A stretch of DNA of 64,000 nt from DASPWW01 sp963803425 (GTDB lineage Bacteria; Actinomycetota; Thermoleophilia; Solirubrobacterales; 70-9). The stretch lies in NCBI GenBank assembly GCA_963803425.1, contig CAWDMA010000003.1:62001-126000 (forward strand). Reading direction: 5' to 3'. The notes below the pieces were generated by a model. That model ran no database searches, had not been told where the DNA came from, and saw nothing but the letters and a program-made list of their open reading frames with translations. Both the position numbers and the translations under genes were made by a program. This document shows, one piece after another, positions 34,126 through 42,040 of this stretch (the first letter of the stretch is position 1; every line of letters starts with the position of its first letter).

Positions 34126-34186
34126 TCGTGCCTCCATCTCGCGCGGGCCCCGTTTTGTGCATCCATCGGCAGGTTTGCGCAGGCCC

Positions 34187-35959
34187 TTAGCGGTGTTGGA
34201 CCCTCTGTTTGGCGGTTCCGACGATCGTCCACAGGGTGATCGCGGACTCCTTCCCACGCACCGCGCGCGCCCCGAGCGGCTCCAGGTCGGCGGCCGGCCC
34301 TCGCATCGCGGCGCGAGTGGCGTCGGCGATGAACACCTGCTGCTCGGACTCCTTCGTCATCTCCTCGAGCCGGGAGGCGGTGTTGGTGGTGTCGCCGAGC
34401 GCGGTGTACTCCAGCCGCCGGACCGAGCCGACCTGCCCCGACATCACCTCGCCGGTGTTGATCCCGACCCCGATCTGGAAGCCGTCGCCGTTGCCCGCCT
34501 CGCGTACCCGCGCGTTGAAGGCGGGCAGCCGCACCGCGACCATCTCCCGGGCGGCGGCGAGCGCGCGGTCGGCGTGATCGGGCTGCTCGATCGGCGCCCC
34601 GAACACGGCCATGATCCCGTCTCCCATGTACGCGACGAGGGTCCCGCCGTGGTCCATGATCGCGTCGGTCATCTCGCCGAGGTAGTCGTTCAGCACCTCG
34701 ACCACCTCGTCGGGCGAGCGTGACTCGGAGAAGCTCGTGAAGCCGCGAAGGTCCGCGAACAGCACCGTCGACTCGGTCCGGACTCCGCCGAGCCGCACCT
34801 CGCCGCCCTCCGTCCGCGCCAGCACGGTGTCGACCACGTTCGAGGGAACGAACCTCGCGAACGTGTCGCGGATCCGCTGCCGCTCGAACCCGGCGAGCAG
34901 GTAGTACAGGCCGAGCGTCCCGATCGCCCCGATCGCGAGCGCGAGCAGGGGGTCGGCGACCGGGACGACCGCGCCGGCGTTGAAGGCGAGCTGCGCTCCG
35001 ACCAGGTACGCGGCGGCGATCAGCAGCGCAAGCGCGAAGGTCGGCTCCGGGCGCAGCCTGATCCCGATCAACGGTGCGGCGAATCCGAGCAGCGCGATCA
35101 GCGCCACGTCGAGGGCGGCGGGGAGGGCCGCCAGCGGGACCCCGTCGAGCACCGTCGAGATCGCGTTCGCCTGGATCTCGGCGCCGCTCATCAGCTCGCC
35201 GTACGGGGTGGGGTGAACGTCCTGCAGGATCGGCGCGGTCGCGCCGACGACGACGATCGCGTCGTCGAAGATCGCCGGATCCGCTTTCCGCTTGATCACG
35301 TCGGAGAACGACACCGCCCTGTAGGTGTTCGTCGGCCCGCGGTAGTCGATGTACGCCTCGCCGTCGTCGAACTCGTCAGCCTGGACGGGCGCCGCTCCGG
35401 CCGCCTCCGCGGTGACGACGGAGAAGCTCTTCAATCCCTGCGACGCGAATGGGAACCGCCTGTACACGCCGTCCTCGTCGGGCGTGAAGACCGAGTTGCC
35501 CGATCGCGCCCCGACCTCCCGGACCACCCCCGGCCCGCCGAACACGGGGCTGCGCCCCCGCGAGTCGACCTCCGTGGTGGCGAGCACCACCCCGTCGGCG
35601 CGGTCGACCGCGCTGATCAGCGCGTTGTCCTGGGCGGGCGTGGTCTGCTCGGTGAACTGGACGTCGTACGCGATCACGCGTGCCCCCCAGTCGGTGAGCT
35701 GATCGATCAGCTCACCGTGCAGCGAGCGTGGAAACGGCCACTGCTGCCCGAGCTGATCGAAGGTGCGGTCGTCGACCGCCACGACGACGACGTCCCGGGG
35801 CGCCGGCTCGTCGGCGCGGATCTTGAACCGCGCGTCGAGCGCGTCTCGCTCGGCGTCGCCGAGCGCGGAGGTGGCGTACGCGATCACGCCGATGCCCGCG
35901 GCAAGGGCGCCCACGACGAGGAAGACGACCATCCTCAGGCGGGAGTGCCTCACAAGCAC
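34187..35959 (-). CDS. CHASE2-domain adenylate/guanylate cyclase
   Basis: 590 residues. An N-terminal helix is followed by an extracellular CHASE2 sensor (~30-290, with IAYDVQFTEQTTPAQDNALI and PFPRSLHGELID), three membrane helices (~290-375) and a class III nucleotide cyclase domain. The two metal-binding aspartates lie in LFADLRGFTSFSE (~400) and YMGDGIMAVFGAP (~445), and the transition-state Asn/Arg in GDTTNTASRLEE (~525), so the domain should be active. It makes cAMP (or cGMP) in response to an outside signal. It lies 24 bases behind the Fur-family gene on the same strand. A CRP-type site occurs upstream of bioA/marR in this window. Confidence 0.9.
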   Translation of the reverse strand: MLVRHSRLRMVVFLVVGALAAGIGVIAYATSALGDAERDALDARFKIRADEPAPRDVVVVAVDDRTFDQLGQQWPFPRSLHGELIDQLTDWGARVIAYDVQFTEQTTPAQDNALISAVDRADGVVLATTEVDSRGRSPVFGGPGVVREVGARSGNSVFTPDEDGVYRRFPFASQGLKSFSVVTAEAAGAAPVQADEFDDGEAYIDYRGPTNTYRAVSFSDVIKRKADPAIFDDAIVVVGATAPILQDVHPTPYGELMSGAEIQANAISTVLDGVPLAALPAALDVALIALLGFAAPLIGIRLRPEPTFALALLIAAAYLVGAQLAFNAGAVVPVADPLLALAIGAIGTLGLYYLLAGFERQRIRDTFARFVPSNVVDTVLARTEGGEVRLGGVRTESTVLFADLRGFTSFSESRSPDEVVEVLNDYLGEMTDAIMDHGGTLVAYMGDGIMAVFGAPIEQPDHADRALAAAREMVAVRLPAFNARVREAGNGDGFQIGVGINTGEVMSGQVGSVRRLEYTALGDTTNTASRLEEMTKESEQQVFIADATRAAMRGPAADLEPLGARAVRGKESAITLWTIVGTAKQRVQHR

Positions 35960-35983
35960 CCATCGGCGGGCAGCGGCGAAGCT

Positions 35984-36436
35984 TTAGCTGCGTTGGCCTC
36001 CCCGGCAGCGCGCGCACAGGCCGTGCACGACCACCTCGGCGTCGTCGGGGAGAAAGCCGCGATCGGCGGCGGCGTCGAGAGCCGATCCAAGCTCGATCCC
36101 GGCGTCGAGGTCCTCGACCGCCCCGCATCGCCGGCACACCATGTGGTGGTGGTCGGCGGGGCGCGCGTCGTACAGCGTGGCGCCGCGGCCGGCGGCGACC
36201 CGTCGCACCAGCCCGGCCTCCTCGAGCGCCTCGAGCGCCGAGTACACGGTCGGCAGCGACACATTCGGGAGCCGGCCGGAGACCGCGTCCAGCACCTCCT
36301 CGGCGCTCACGTGCCGGTCCAGGTCCAGGAGCCCCTCGTGGATCGCGAGCCGCTGCGGCGTCACCCTGAAGCCGCTGGCGCGAAGCGCGCCGGCAGCGTC
36401 CTCGGTGGGTGCGGGGCGGACGTTCACAGCTTTCAT
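35984..36436 (-). CDS. Fur-family metal-dependent repressor
   Basis: 150 residues from ATG 36436. Winged-helix DNA-binding domain 1-85 (FRVTPQRLAIHEGLLD, LPTVYSALEALEEAGLV), then the metal site HHHMVCRRCG. Two CxxC pairs (C101/C104 and C141/C144) should hold structural zinc. Whether it senses Fe, Mn, Zn or peroxide cannot be told from sequence. It is divergent from a VIT-type metal transporter across an AT-rich gap with two palindromic boxes, one over each promoter, so autoregulation and control of the transporter are likely. Confidence 0.92.
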   Translation of the reverse strand: MKAVNVRPAPTEDAAGALRASGFRVTPQRLAIHEGLLDLDRHVSAEEVLDAVSGRLPNVSLPTVYSALEALEEAGLVRRVAAGRGATLYDARPADHHHMVCRRCGAVEDLDAGIELGSALDAAADRGFLPDDAEVVVHGLCARCRGGQRS

Positions 36437-36437
36437 T

Positions 36438-36475
36438 TTAGGTGATCCTAATTCAAAAGTCTTAGGCAGACCTAA
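36438..36475. promoter_or_regulatory. Two TTAGG-N4-CCTAA operator palindromes
   Basis: TTAGGTGATCCTAA (36438-36451) and TTAGGCAGACCTAA (36462-36475), centres 24 bp apart, in an AT-rich stretch unlike the rest of the window. The first overlaps the -10 (TAGGAT, minus) of the Fur-type gene and the second lies at the -35 of the transporter promoter. The spacing differs from both the classical Fur box and the 19-bp DtxR/IdeR box. Confidence 0.75.
36445..36450 (-). promoter_or_regulatory. -10 box of the Fur-family gene
   Basis: TAGGAT on the minus strand, 8 bases before ATG 36436 and inside the first operator; leaderless start predicted. Confidence 0.5.
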
Positions 36476-36487
36476 TCTTAAATCTCT

Positions 36488-36496
36488 TGCTATTAT
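36488..36496 (+). promoter_or_regulatory. Extended -10 of the VIT-type transporter
   Basis: TGCTATTAT, 6 bases before ATG 36503, predicts a leaderless mRNA. The -35 region falls on the second operator. Confidence 0.6.
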
Positions 36497-36502
36497 CCCG
36501 GG

Positions 36503-37000
36503 ATGGACTCCGTTGTGAGAGCGTGGCGAGGGGCCGACGATCGGGAGCGGCTGTTGCAGGTGGTGCAGCCGGGGCTGATCGGGCTGATCGACGGGACGAT
36601 CTCGACGCTGGCTCCGATCTTCGCCGCCGCCTACCTGGCGGGCTCGCGGGCGGCGCTGCTCGTCGGGGTCGCCGCCGCCCTTGGCGCCGCGATCAGCATG
36701 GGTATGTCCGAGGCGCTCTCGGACGACGGCGCGCTGACGGGGCGCGGGAGCTCGCTGCCGCGCGGTCTGATCACCGGAGCGGCCACCTTCGTGGGCGGCT
36801 CCGTGCACGCGCTCCCGTTCTTGATCGGCGACGTCAACACCGCGCTTGCGATCGCGTACGGCGTCGTCGCGGTGGAGCTGTGCGCGATCGCATGGGTGCG
36901 GAAGCGCTACCTGAAGGTGTCCCTGAGCGGCTCGCTGGTCCAGGTAACGGCGGGCGGCGTGATCGTGGCCGTGGTCGGCGTCCTCGTCGGCCAGGCATAG
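36503..37000 (+). CDS. VIT/CCC1-family metal transporter (iron or manganese)
   Basis: 165 residues with about five hydrophobic segments and the family pattern GLIDGTISTLAPIFAAAY, GAAISMGMSEALSDDG, and AIAWVRKRYL near the end. Relatives annotated as erythrin/vacuolar-iron-transport proteins carry a ferritin-like domain in front; here only the membrane part exists. Likely exports or sequesters Fe2+/Mn2+. Control by the divergent Fur-type repressor is inferred from the shared operators. Confidence 0.8.
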   Translation: MDSVVRAWRGADDRERLLQVVQPGLIGLIDGTISTLAPIFAAAYLAGSRAALLVGVAAALGAAISMGMSEALSDDGALTGRGSSLPRGLITGAATFVGGSVHALPFLIGDVNTALAIAYGVVAVELCAIAWVRKRYLKVSLSGSLVQVTAGGVIVAVVGVLVGQA

Positions 37001-37009
37001 GGTGATTCA

Positions 37010-37035
37010 CGCGAAATGCTCCGCTTCCGCGGGGT
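37010..37035 (+). repeat. Palindromic intergenic repeat, family 2 copy 1 (short)
   Basis: CGCGAAATGCTCCGCTTC followed by CGCGGGGT. The first 18 bases are identical to the reverse complement of 49779-49796; the middle of the unit is deleted here. It lies 9 bases after the transporter gene. Confidence 0.65.
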
Positions 37036-37088
37036 CTGCGGCTATCCCGCGCCTCGCGCCCGCCTTCGCCGGTCCGCGGCTTGCCCGT

Positions 37089-37097
37089 TGCTAATAT
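37089..37097 (+). promoter_or_regulatory. Possible extended -10 upstream of rpmJ
   Basis: TGCTAATAT matches an extended -10 (same TGCTANNAT form as fusA). RNA would start near 37104, just where a terminator-like hairpin begins, so its use is uncertain. Confidence 0.4.
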
Positions 37098-37105
37098 TCC
37101 CGGTC

Positions 37106-37130
37106 GGCCGAAAGGTCCTTTGGTCTTTTT
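37106..37130 (+). terminator. Terminator-like hairpin before rpmJ
   Basis: GGCC(G)AAAG / CTTTGGTC with loop GTC and one bulge, followed by TTTTT. It may end the transporter transcript or attenuate rpmJ. Confidence 0.55.
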
Positions 37131-37137
37131 GCGCCCG

Positions 37138-37166
37138 CCCGTGATCCAACTCCTGGGATCGACGGG
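37138..37166 (+). promoter_or_regulatory. Second hairpin in the rpmJ leader
   Basis: CCCGTGATCC pairs with GGATC-G-ACGGG (10 bp, one bulged G, 8-base loop), 43 bases before rpmJ. Candidate ribosomal-protein leader structure. Confidence 0.45.
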
Positions 37167-37209
37167 CTTCCTTATCCAGATACGACCGTAACGACCGCGA
37201 TTGGACGCG

Positions 37210-37323
37210 ATGAAGGTTCGAGCCAGCGTGAAGCCGATGTGTGAGAGGTGCCGGATCGTCCGGCGCAACGGCGTCGTGCTCGTGATCTGCTCGAATCCGC
37301 GCCACAAGCAGAGGCAGGGCTAG
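37210..37323 (+). CDS. rpmJ: 50S ribosomal protein L36
   Basis: 37 residues (MKVRASVKPMCERCRIVRRN ...), with the zinc ligands C11, C14, C27 and H32. The ATG at 37210 has no strong Shine-Dalgarno. In most genomes infA lies directly upstream; here a 209-base gap with two hairpins does. Overlaps rpsM by one base. Confidence 0.97.
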   Translation: MKVRASVKPMCERCRIVRRNGVVLVICSNPRHKQRQG

Positions 37324-37706
37324 TGGCCCGTATAGCCGGGGTCAATATCCCCGTCAACAAGCGGGTCGAGGTGGGGCTCACCTACGTGTTCGGGATAGGG
37401 CGCTCGACGGCGGTGAAGATCGTCCAGGAGGCGGGGGTCGATCCGGAGACCAAGGTCCAGGACCTGACCGAGGGCGAGGTCGTGAAGCTACGCGAGGCGG
37501 TCGAGTCGCGCGAGGTCGAGGGCGACCTGCGCCGGGAGCGCTCCCAGAACGTGAAGCGGCTGTCCGAGATCGGCTCCTATCGCGGGATCCGACACCGCCG
37601 CGGCCTCCCGACCCGGGGCCAGCGCAGCCACACGAACGCCCGCACCCGGAAGGGCCCGAAGAAGGCGAGCATCGCCGGCAAGCGCAAGCCGCCGACCAAG
37701 GGCTAG
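37323..37706 (+). CDS. rpsM: 30S ribosomal protein S13
   Basis: S13 bridges the 30S head to the 50S subunit. 127 residues from GTG 37323 (ARIAGVNIPVNKRVEVGL), ending in the basic tail RGQRSHTNARTRKGPKK. Confidence 0.98.
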   Translation: MARIAGVNIPVNKRVEVGLTYVFGIGRSTAVKIVQEAGVDPETKVQDLTEGEVVKLREAVESREVEGDLRRERSQNVKRLSEIGSYRGIRHRRGLPTRGQRSHTNARTRKGPKKASIAGKRKPPTKG

Positions 37707-37720
37707 ATCGGGGGGATTGG

Positions 37721-38113
37721 ATGCCGCAGCCTAAGAAGGGCCGATCGCGCCGCAGGGTACGTAAGAACATCTCCTACGGGCAGGCGCATATCAAGACCTC
37801 CTTCAACAACACGATCGTCACCCTCACCGACACCGAGGGGAACGTGATCGCCTGGGAGTCCGCCGGCAGCGCAGGGTTCAAGGGCTCTCGCAAGTCGACG
37901 CCGTTCGCGGCCCAGGTGACCGCCGACTCCGCCGCCCGGAAGGGGATGGAGCACGGCCTGGAGCGGGTCGAGGTGCTCGCCAAGGGCGCGGGCTCGGGTC
38001 GCGAGACGGCGATCCGCTCGCTGCAGGCCGCCGGCCTCCAGATCACCACGGTCAAGGACGTCACCCCGCAGGCCCACAACGGCTGCCGCCCCCGCAAGCG
38101 GCGCCGAGTCTGA
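37721..38113 (+). CDS. rpsK: 30S ribosomal protein S11
   Basis: S11 lies on the platform near the Shine-Dalgarno helix. 130 residues; ARKG(M)EHG region and HNGCRPRKRRRV C-terminus are typical. ATG 14 bases after rpsM. Confidence 0.99.
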   Translation: MPQPKKGRSRRRVRKNISYGQAHIKTSFNNTIVTLTDTEGNVIAWESAGSAGFKGSRKSTPFAAQVTADSAARKGMEHGLERVEVLAKGAGSGRETAIRSLQAAGLQITTVKDVTPQAHNGCRPRKRRRV

Positions 38114-38125
38114 GGGTCGGCCCGG

Positions 38126-38746
38126 ATGGCACGAGACACTTCACCGCAGTGCAAGCAGTGCCGGCGCGAGGGACAGAAGCTGTTCCTGAAGGGTCAGCGC
38201 TGCCTCACGGACAAGTGCGGCGTGGAGCGGCGCTCCTACCCGCCGGGCGAGCACGGCCGCGGCCGGGTGCGCCAGTCCGAGTACCGCCAGCAGCTTCGCG
38301 AGAAGCAGAAGGCGCGCCGCTACTACCAGCTGCTCGAGAAGCAGTTCCGAGGCTACTACGACCGGGCAAGCCGGCAGTCGGGCGTGACCGGCGAGAACCT
38401 GCTCCGGCTGCTCGAGACTCGGCTCGACAACGTGCTGGTCAGGCTCGGGTTCGCGGCCTCGCGCCGCCAGTCGCGACAGCTCGTCCGCCACGGCCACTGG
38501 CTGGTCAACGGGCGCCGCGTCGACATCCCCTCCTACCAGGTGAAGCCGGACGACGTGATTTCGATCAAGGCGGACTCGAGTGCGGGCGACGTCGTCCGCG
38601 CCGCAACCGAGCTGACTGCGGCGGTGCCGCCGTGGCTGCAGGCCGACCATGACTCGCTGACCGCAAAGGTCCTGCGCCTGCCGGAGCGCTCCGAGATCTC
38701 CACTCCGGTCCAGGAGCAGCTGATCGTCGAGCTCTATTCCAAATAA
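38126..38746 (+). CDS. rpsD: 30S ribosomal protein S4, zinc-binding form
   Basis: S4 is a primary 16S rRNA binder and an antitermination-like factor. 206 residues with four N-terminal cysteines (C9, C12, C26, C31) forming a zinc site, and an S4 RNA-binding domain ~97-160 (LDNVLVRLGFAASRRQSRQL). Confidence 0.98.
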   Translation: MARDTSPQCKQCRREGQKLFLKGQRCLTDKCGVERRSYPPGEHGRGRVRQSEYRQQLREKQKARRYYQLLEKQFRGYYDRASRQSGVTGENLLRLLETRLDNVLVRLGFAASRRQSRQLVRHGHWLVNGRRVDIPSYQVKPDDVISIKADSSAGDVVRAATELTAAVPPWLQADHDSLTAKVLRLPERSEISTPVQEQLIVELYSK

Positions 38747-38747
38747 C

Positions 38748-38788
38748 GCCCGCGACGTGCTCCGCTTCGCGTTCGCGCGTCACGGGGT
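38748..38788 (+). repeat. Palindromic intergenic repeat, family 2 copy 2
   Basis: GCCCGCGACGTGCTCCGCTT ... CACGGGGT, 41 bp, in the rpsD-rpoA gap. It aligns along its length with the reverse complement of 49762-49799. Confidence 0.7.
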
Positions 38789-38835
38789 GTCGACGGGACT
38801 GACACACGTAGATTTCGAGAGAGGTAATACCGAAC

Positions 38836-39819
38836 ATGGCAACGGCAATGAGCACAGCGTTGAGCGACTTCCAGCTCCCGCAGATCTCCAGCGAGAACGC
38901 GGACGACACCAGCGGCACGTTCGTGATCGAGCCCCTCGACAAGGGGTTCGGGTACACGTTCGGCAACAGCCTTCGCCGCGTGTTGCTCTCCTCGCTGGGA
39001 GGGGCGGCCATCAAGAGCGTCCGGATCGAGGGCGTCGCGCATGAGTTCTCCACGATCCCCGGGGTGAAGGAGGACGTCACCGACCTCGTCCTCAACCTGA
39101 AGGACATCGTGATCCGCATGCACACGGACGCCGACGAGGTCGAGGTTCCGCTGGTCGTCACCGGCCCCGGCACCGTCACGGCCAAGGACATCGACCTGCC
39201 GGCGGGCGTCGAGATCCTCAACCCCAACGCCCCGGTGGCGACGCTGGAGAAGCGCACCAAGCTGGAGCTCTACCTGACGGTTGGGCGCGGGCGCGGGTAC
39301 GCGCCGGCTGAGGACAACAAGGCCGAGGACCAGGCGATCGGGGTGATCCCGATCGACTCGATCTTCTCGCCGATCCGCCGCGCCTCCTACGCGGTGGACT
39401 CCTCCCGGGTCGGCCAGCGGACCGACTTCGACAAGCTCACGCTCGAGATCGAGACCGACGGGTCGATCGAGCCCGGGTCGGCGCTCCGCGAGGCCGCCGA
39501 GATCCTGATCAAGAGCCTGGCGATCTTCACCGACGCCGATCGGGTCGAGGAGCTCACCAGCCGTGATGGCGTCGGTGCCCCCGAGGCAGCGGCGGCCGCC
39601 GCGGGCACGCCCGCAGCGGGCGACGACCGCCTGATCGAGGAGCTCGAGATCGGGGTCCGCGCCTACAACTGCCTGAAACGGGCCGGGATCCAGACGATCG
39701 GGGACCTGCTGCAGAAGTCGCAGTCGGAGCTGAAGGCGATCCCGAACTTCGGGGAGCGCTCCATTGACGAGGTGGTCGAGGCGCTCGCCGCGCTCGGGCT
39801 GTCGCTGCGCCAGGACTGA
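38836..39819 (+). CDS. rpoA: DNA-directed RNA polymerase subunit alpha
   Basis: 327 residues. N-terminal dimerisation domain 1-235 (EPLDKGFGYTFGNSLRRVLL) and C-terminal domain ~255-327 (LEIGVRAYNCLKRAGIQTIG) that binds UP elements and activators. The linker is Ala-rich. ATG 38836 chosen (ATG 38848 possible). rpsD-rpoA-rplQ is the usual order, but the 89-base gap before it holds a palindromic repeat. Confidence 0.98.
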   Translation: MATAMSTALSDFQLPQISSENADDTSGTFVIEPLDKGFGYTFGNSLRRVLLSSLGGAAIKSVRIEGVAHEFSTIPGVKEDVTDLVLNLKDIVIRMHTDADEVEVPLVVTGPGTVTAKDIDLPAGVEILNPNAPVATLEKRTKLELYLTVGRGRGYAPAEDNKAEDQAIGVIPIDSIFSPIRRASYAVDSSRVGQRTDFDKLTLEIETDGSIEPGSALREAAEILIKSLAIFTDADRVEELTSRDGVGAPEAAAAAAGTPAAGDDRLIEELEIGVRAYNCLKRAGIQTIGDLLQKSQSELKAIPNFGERSIDEVVEALAALGLSLRQD

Positions 39820-39828
39820 GCCGGGCCC

Positions 39829-40182
39829 ATGCGCCACCGCCGCAAGCGCCACAAGCTCAGCCGGGACGCCTCGCACCGGAAGGCGATGCTCCGCAACCTC
39901 AGCCGCGAGGTGCTTGAGCACGAGCGGATCAAGACCAGCCAGGCGAAGGCGAAGGCCGTGAAGCCCGAGGTCGAGAAGCTGATCACGCTCGCCAAGCGCG
40001 GCGACCTCCACGCGCGCCGGCAGGCTCTGTCGGAGCTCGGACAGGACAAGTTCGTCGTCCACAAGCTGTTCGAGGAGGTCGGACCGCGTTACTCGGAGCG
40101 GCCGGGCGGGTACACGCGGATCGTGAAGCTCGGTCCGCGCCGCTCGGACTCGACCGAGATGGTCTTCCTCGAGCTGGTCTGA
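39829..40182 (+). CDS. rplQ: 50S ribosomal protein L17
   Basis: 117 residues (RHRRKRHKLSRDASHRKAML ... GGYTRIVKLGPRRSDSTEM). Starts 9 bases after rpoA; truA follows after 4 bases. Confidence 0.99.
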   Translation: MRHRRKRHKLSRDASHRKAMLRNLSREVLEHERIKTSQAKAKAVKPEVEKLITLAKRGDLHARRQALSELGQDKFVVHKLFEEVGPRYSERPGGYTRIVKLGPRRSDSTEMVFLELV

Positions 40183-40186
40183 CGCT

Positions 40187-40945
40187 CTGCGACTGAGGCT
40201 GACGCTCGCGTACGACGGGGGCGGCTTCAGCGGCTGGGCGGCGCAGCCGGGCATCCGCACCGTCGAGGGAGAGCTGACCGCGGCGCTGGAGCGAATCCTG
40301 CGCCAGCCGGTCGACCTCACTGCCGCCGGGCGAACGGACGCGGGCGTCCACGCGTGGGGGCAGGTGGCGAGCCTCGAGCTCGACGGCGACGCGCCGTGCG
40401 ACCTGCGCCGCCGGGTGAACGCCGTGGCGCCGCCGGACCTCGCCGTGAGCGCGGTCGAGCGGGCGCCGGCCACCTTCGACGCGCGCCGAGACGCCCGGTC
40501 GCGCACGTACTGCTACCGGATCCTGACCGCCCCGACGCCGTCGCCGTTCGAGCGGGGGCGGTCGCTGTGGTGGCCGCACCCGATCGACCGAGATGCGCTC
40601 GAGGCGTGCGCGCGGGCGCTGCTCGGCACCCACGACTTCACCGCGTTCACCCCGACCGACACCGACCACGTCCGGTTCGAGCGCGAGATCATCCGAGCCG
40701 AGTGGGAATCAGGGCCGGCCGCCTCCTCCGCTTCGCGTACGACGGGGGCGGCCGGAACATGCTTCTGGATCGAAGCCGATGCCTTCATGCGCCACATGGT
40801 CCGGGCGCTGGTCGGGACGATGCTGGAGGTCGGCCGGCGGCGCTCGGTCGACGAGTTCGAGCGCCTGCTCGAGGGGGCGCCCCGGTCGGCCGCGGGGGAG
40901 ACCGCCGAGCCGCACGGCCTCTACCTCGCCTCGGTCCGCTACTGA
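40187..40945 (+). CDS. truA: tRNA pseudouridine(38-40) synthase TruA, apparent CTG start
   Basis: Modifies uridines 38-40 in tRNA anticodon stems. The family N-terminus RLRLTLAYDGGGFSGWAAQP is encoded directly after rplQ but the only codon at the right place is CTG 40187; no ATG, GTG or TTG occurs before 40364. The catalytic aspartate is D51 in AAGRTDAGVH. 252 residues. Near residues 174-193 a low-complexity stretch (SGPAASSASRTTGAAG) replaces the usual short strand before IEADAFMRHMVR; in the next frame the same bases read GRLLRFAYDGGG, suggesting a small insertion with compensating shifts. Probably still functional. It overlaps the next gene's end by 7 bases. Confidence 0.88.
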   Translation: MRLRLTLAYDGGGFSGWAAQPGIRTVEGELTAALERILRQPVDLTAAGRTDAGVHAWGQVASLELDGDAPCDLRRRVNAVAPPDLAVSAVERAPATFDARRDARSRTYCYRILTAPTPSPFERGRSLWWPHPIDRDALEACARALLGTHDFTAFTPTDTDHVRFEREIIRAEWESGPAASSASRTTGAAGTCFWIEADAFMRHMVRALVGTMLEVGRRRSVDEFERLLEGAPRSAAGETAEPHGLYLASVRY

Positions 40946-42033
40946 TTCTCCCGCTCGGGGCCGAGCTCTACCTCGTCCAGCGTCGCCGGCTTGCCCGGCA
41001 GATACATGGACGACCCGGTCGCCAGCGCGACAGTCTTGCCCTCGTCGTTGACCAGCTCCGCCCGGGTGACGACGAGCGTCCGCCCGGCGTGGATCACCGC
41101 TGCGCGGGCGGTCAGGTCGCGGCCGTCGGGCATCACGGGGCGCAGGTAGTTGACCTTCAGGTCGAGGCCTGCGAAGGCCGTCGCCGGAGGGGTGGTCGTC
41201 TGCACCGCGATCGCCATCGCGGTGTCGGCGAGGGTCGCGATCACGCCGCCCTGGACCGTCCGTGCCGGGCTCGACAGCCACACCGTCGCCGGCAGCCTCA
41301 CCGTCGCCGATCCTTCTCCGACCTCGGTCGGCTCGATCCCGGTCAGGAAGTGGATCGGGGGCGGAGGAAGCTCGCCGGCGAGCTGGCGCTCCAGCACCTC
41401 CCTGCCGGGGAGCTCGTCCCATACCGCCTGGGGCAGGATCGCCTCGGTCGGCCACGGCCGCCGGTAGGGGTCGGAGTCCAGATCGTCCGGCTGTGCGATG
41501 ACCGGCAGGTCCTCGGAAAGCTCGGGTACGGGCTCGATCGGCGGCAGCACGGCGCACCGCGACGTGCCGTGAGCGATCAGACGGTCGGTGCCGGCCTCGA
41601 TCAGGAACATCTCCGAGAGCGCCACCGAGCGGCCGACATGGATCGCCTGGCCGCCGGCGTGCAGGGTGCAGCCGAGCCGCGCCGGCCGCAGGAACGTGAT
41701 CGACAGCTCCGCGGTCGTGTACGGCACGGCCGCCGGGAGCTCGGTCTGGATCGAGCAGCCCAAGGCGATGTCGGCGACTATCGCCAGCGTCCCGCCCCCG
41801 ATCCACCCGGCCGAGTTCAGCAGCCACCCGGAGGCCGGCATCTCGGCGCCCGCGGTGCCTCCGCCGACCTCGGCGATCACCGCCCCGGTGAGACGGGAGA
41901 GCGGCGGCGCCGGCGCCCGGCCGCGCGCCCACGACTCGAGCCGCTGCCGCCCGCCCAGCGCCAGCAGGCCACGGTCCGGGTACCCACCCCGCGGCGCCAG
42001 CTCGAAGACCCGCTCCCCGGTCGGCACGCTCAT
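40939..42033 (-). CDS. Tandem hot-dog thioesterase-like protein (PaaI type)
   Basis: 364 residues from ATG 42033. Two hot-dog domains: ~40-165 (GWIGGGTLAIVADIALGCSI) and ~215-355 (ARTVQGGVIATLADTAMAIA; GLDLKVNYLRP), each with the HGG/GG-helix pattern of acyl-CoA thioesterases (here GGGTLA and QGGVIA). The fusion of two units makes an internal dimer. Substrate unknown. A leaderless promoter (TAGGTT) is predicted; divergent from surE. Confidence 0.8.
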   Translation of the reverse strand: MSVPTGERVFELAPRGGYPDRGLLALGGRQRLESWARGRAPAPPLSRLTGAVIAEVGGGTAGAEMPASGWLLNSAGWIGGGTLAIVADIALGCSIQTELPAAVPYTTAELSITFLRPARLGCTLHAGGQAIHVGRSVALSEMFLIEAGTDRLIAHGTSRCAVLPPIEPVPELSEDLPVIAQPDDLDSDPYRRPWPTEAILPQAVWDELPGREVLERQLAGELPPPPIHFLTGIEPTEVGEGSATVRLPATVWLSSPARTVQGGVIATLADTAMAIAVQTTTPPATAFAGLDLKVNYLRPVMPDGRDLTARAAVIHAGRTLVVTRAELVNDEGKTVALATGSSMYLPGKPATLDEVELGPERENQ

Positions 42034-42040
42034 GCCCGAG

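Noticed and set aside
37001..37209. Hidden infA between the VIT gene and rpmJ
   Set aside because: All frames contain stops or lack IF1 motifs; the gap is a repeat plus hairpins.
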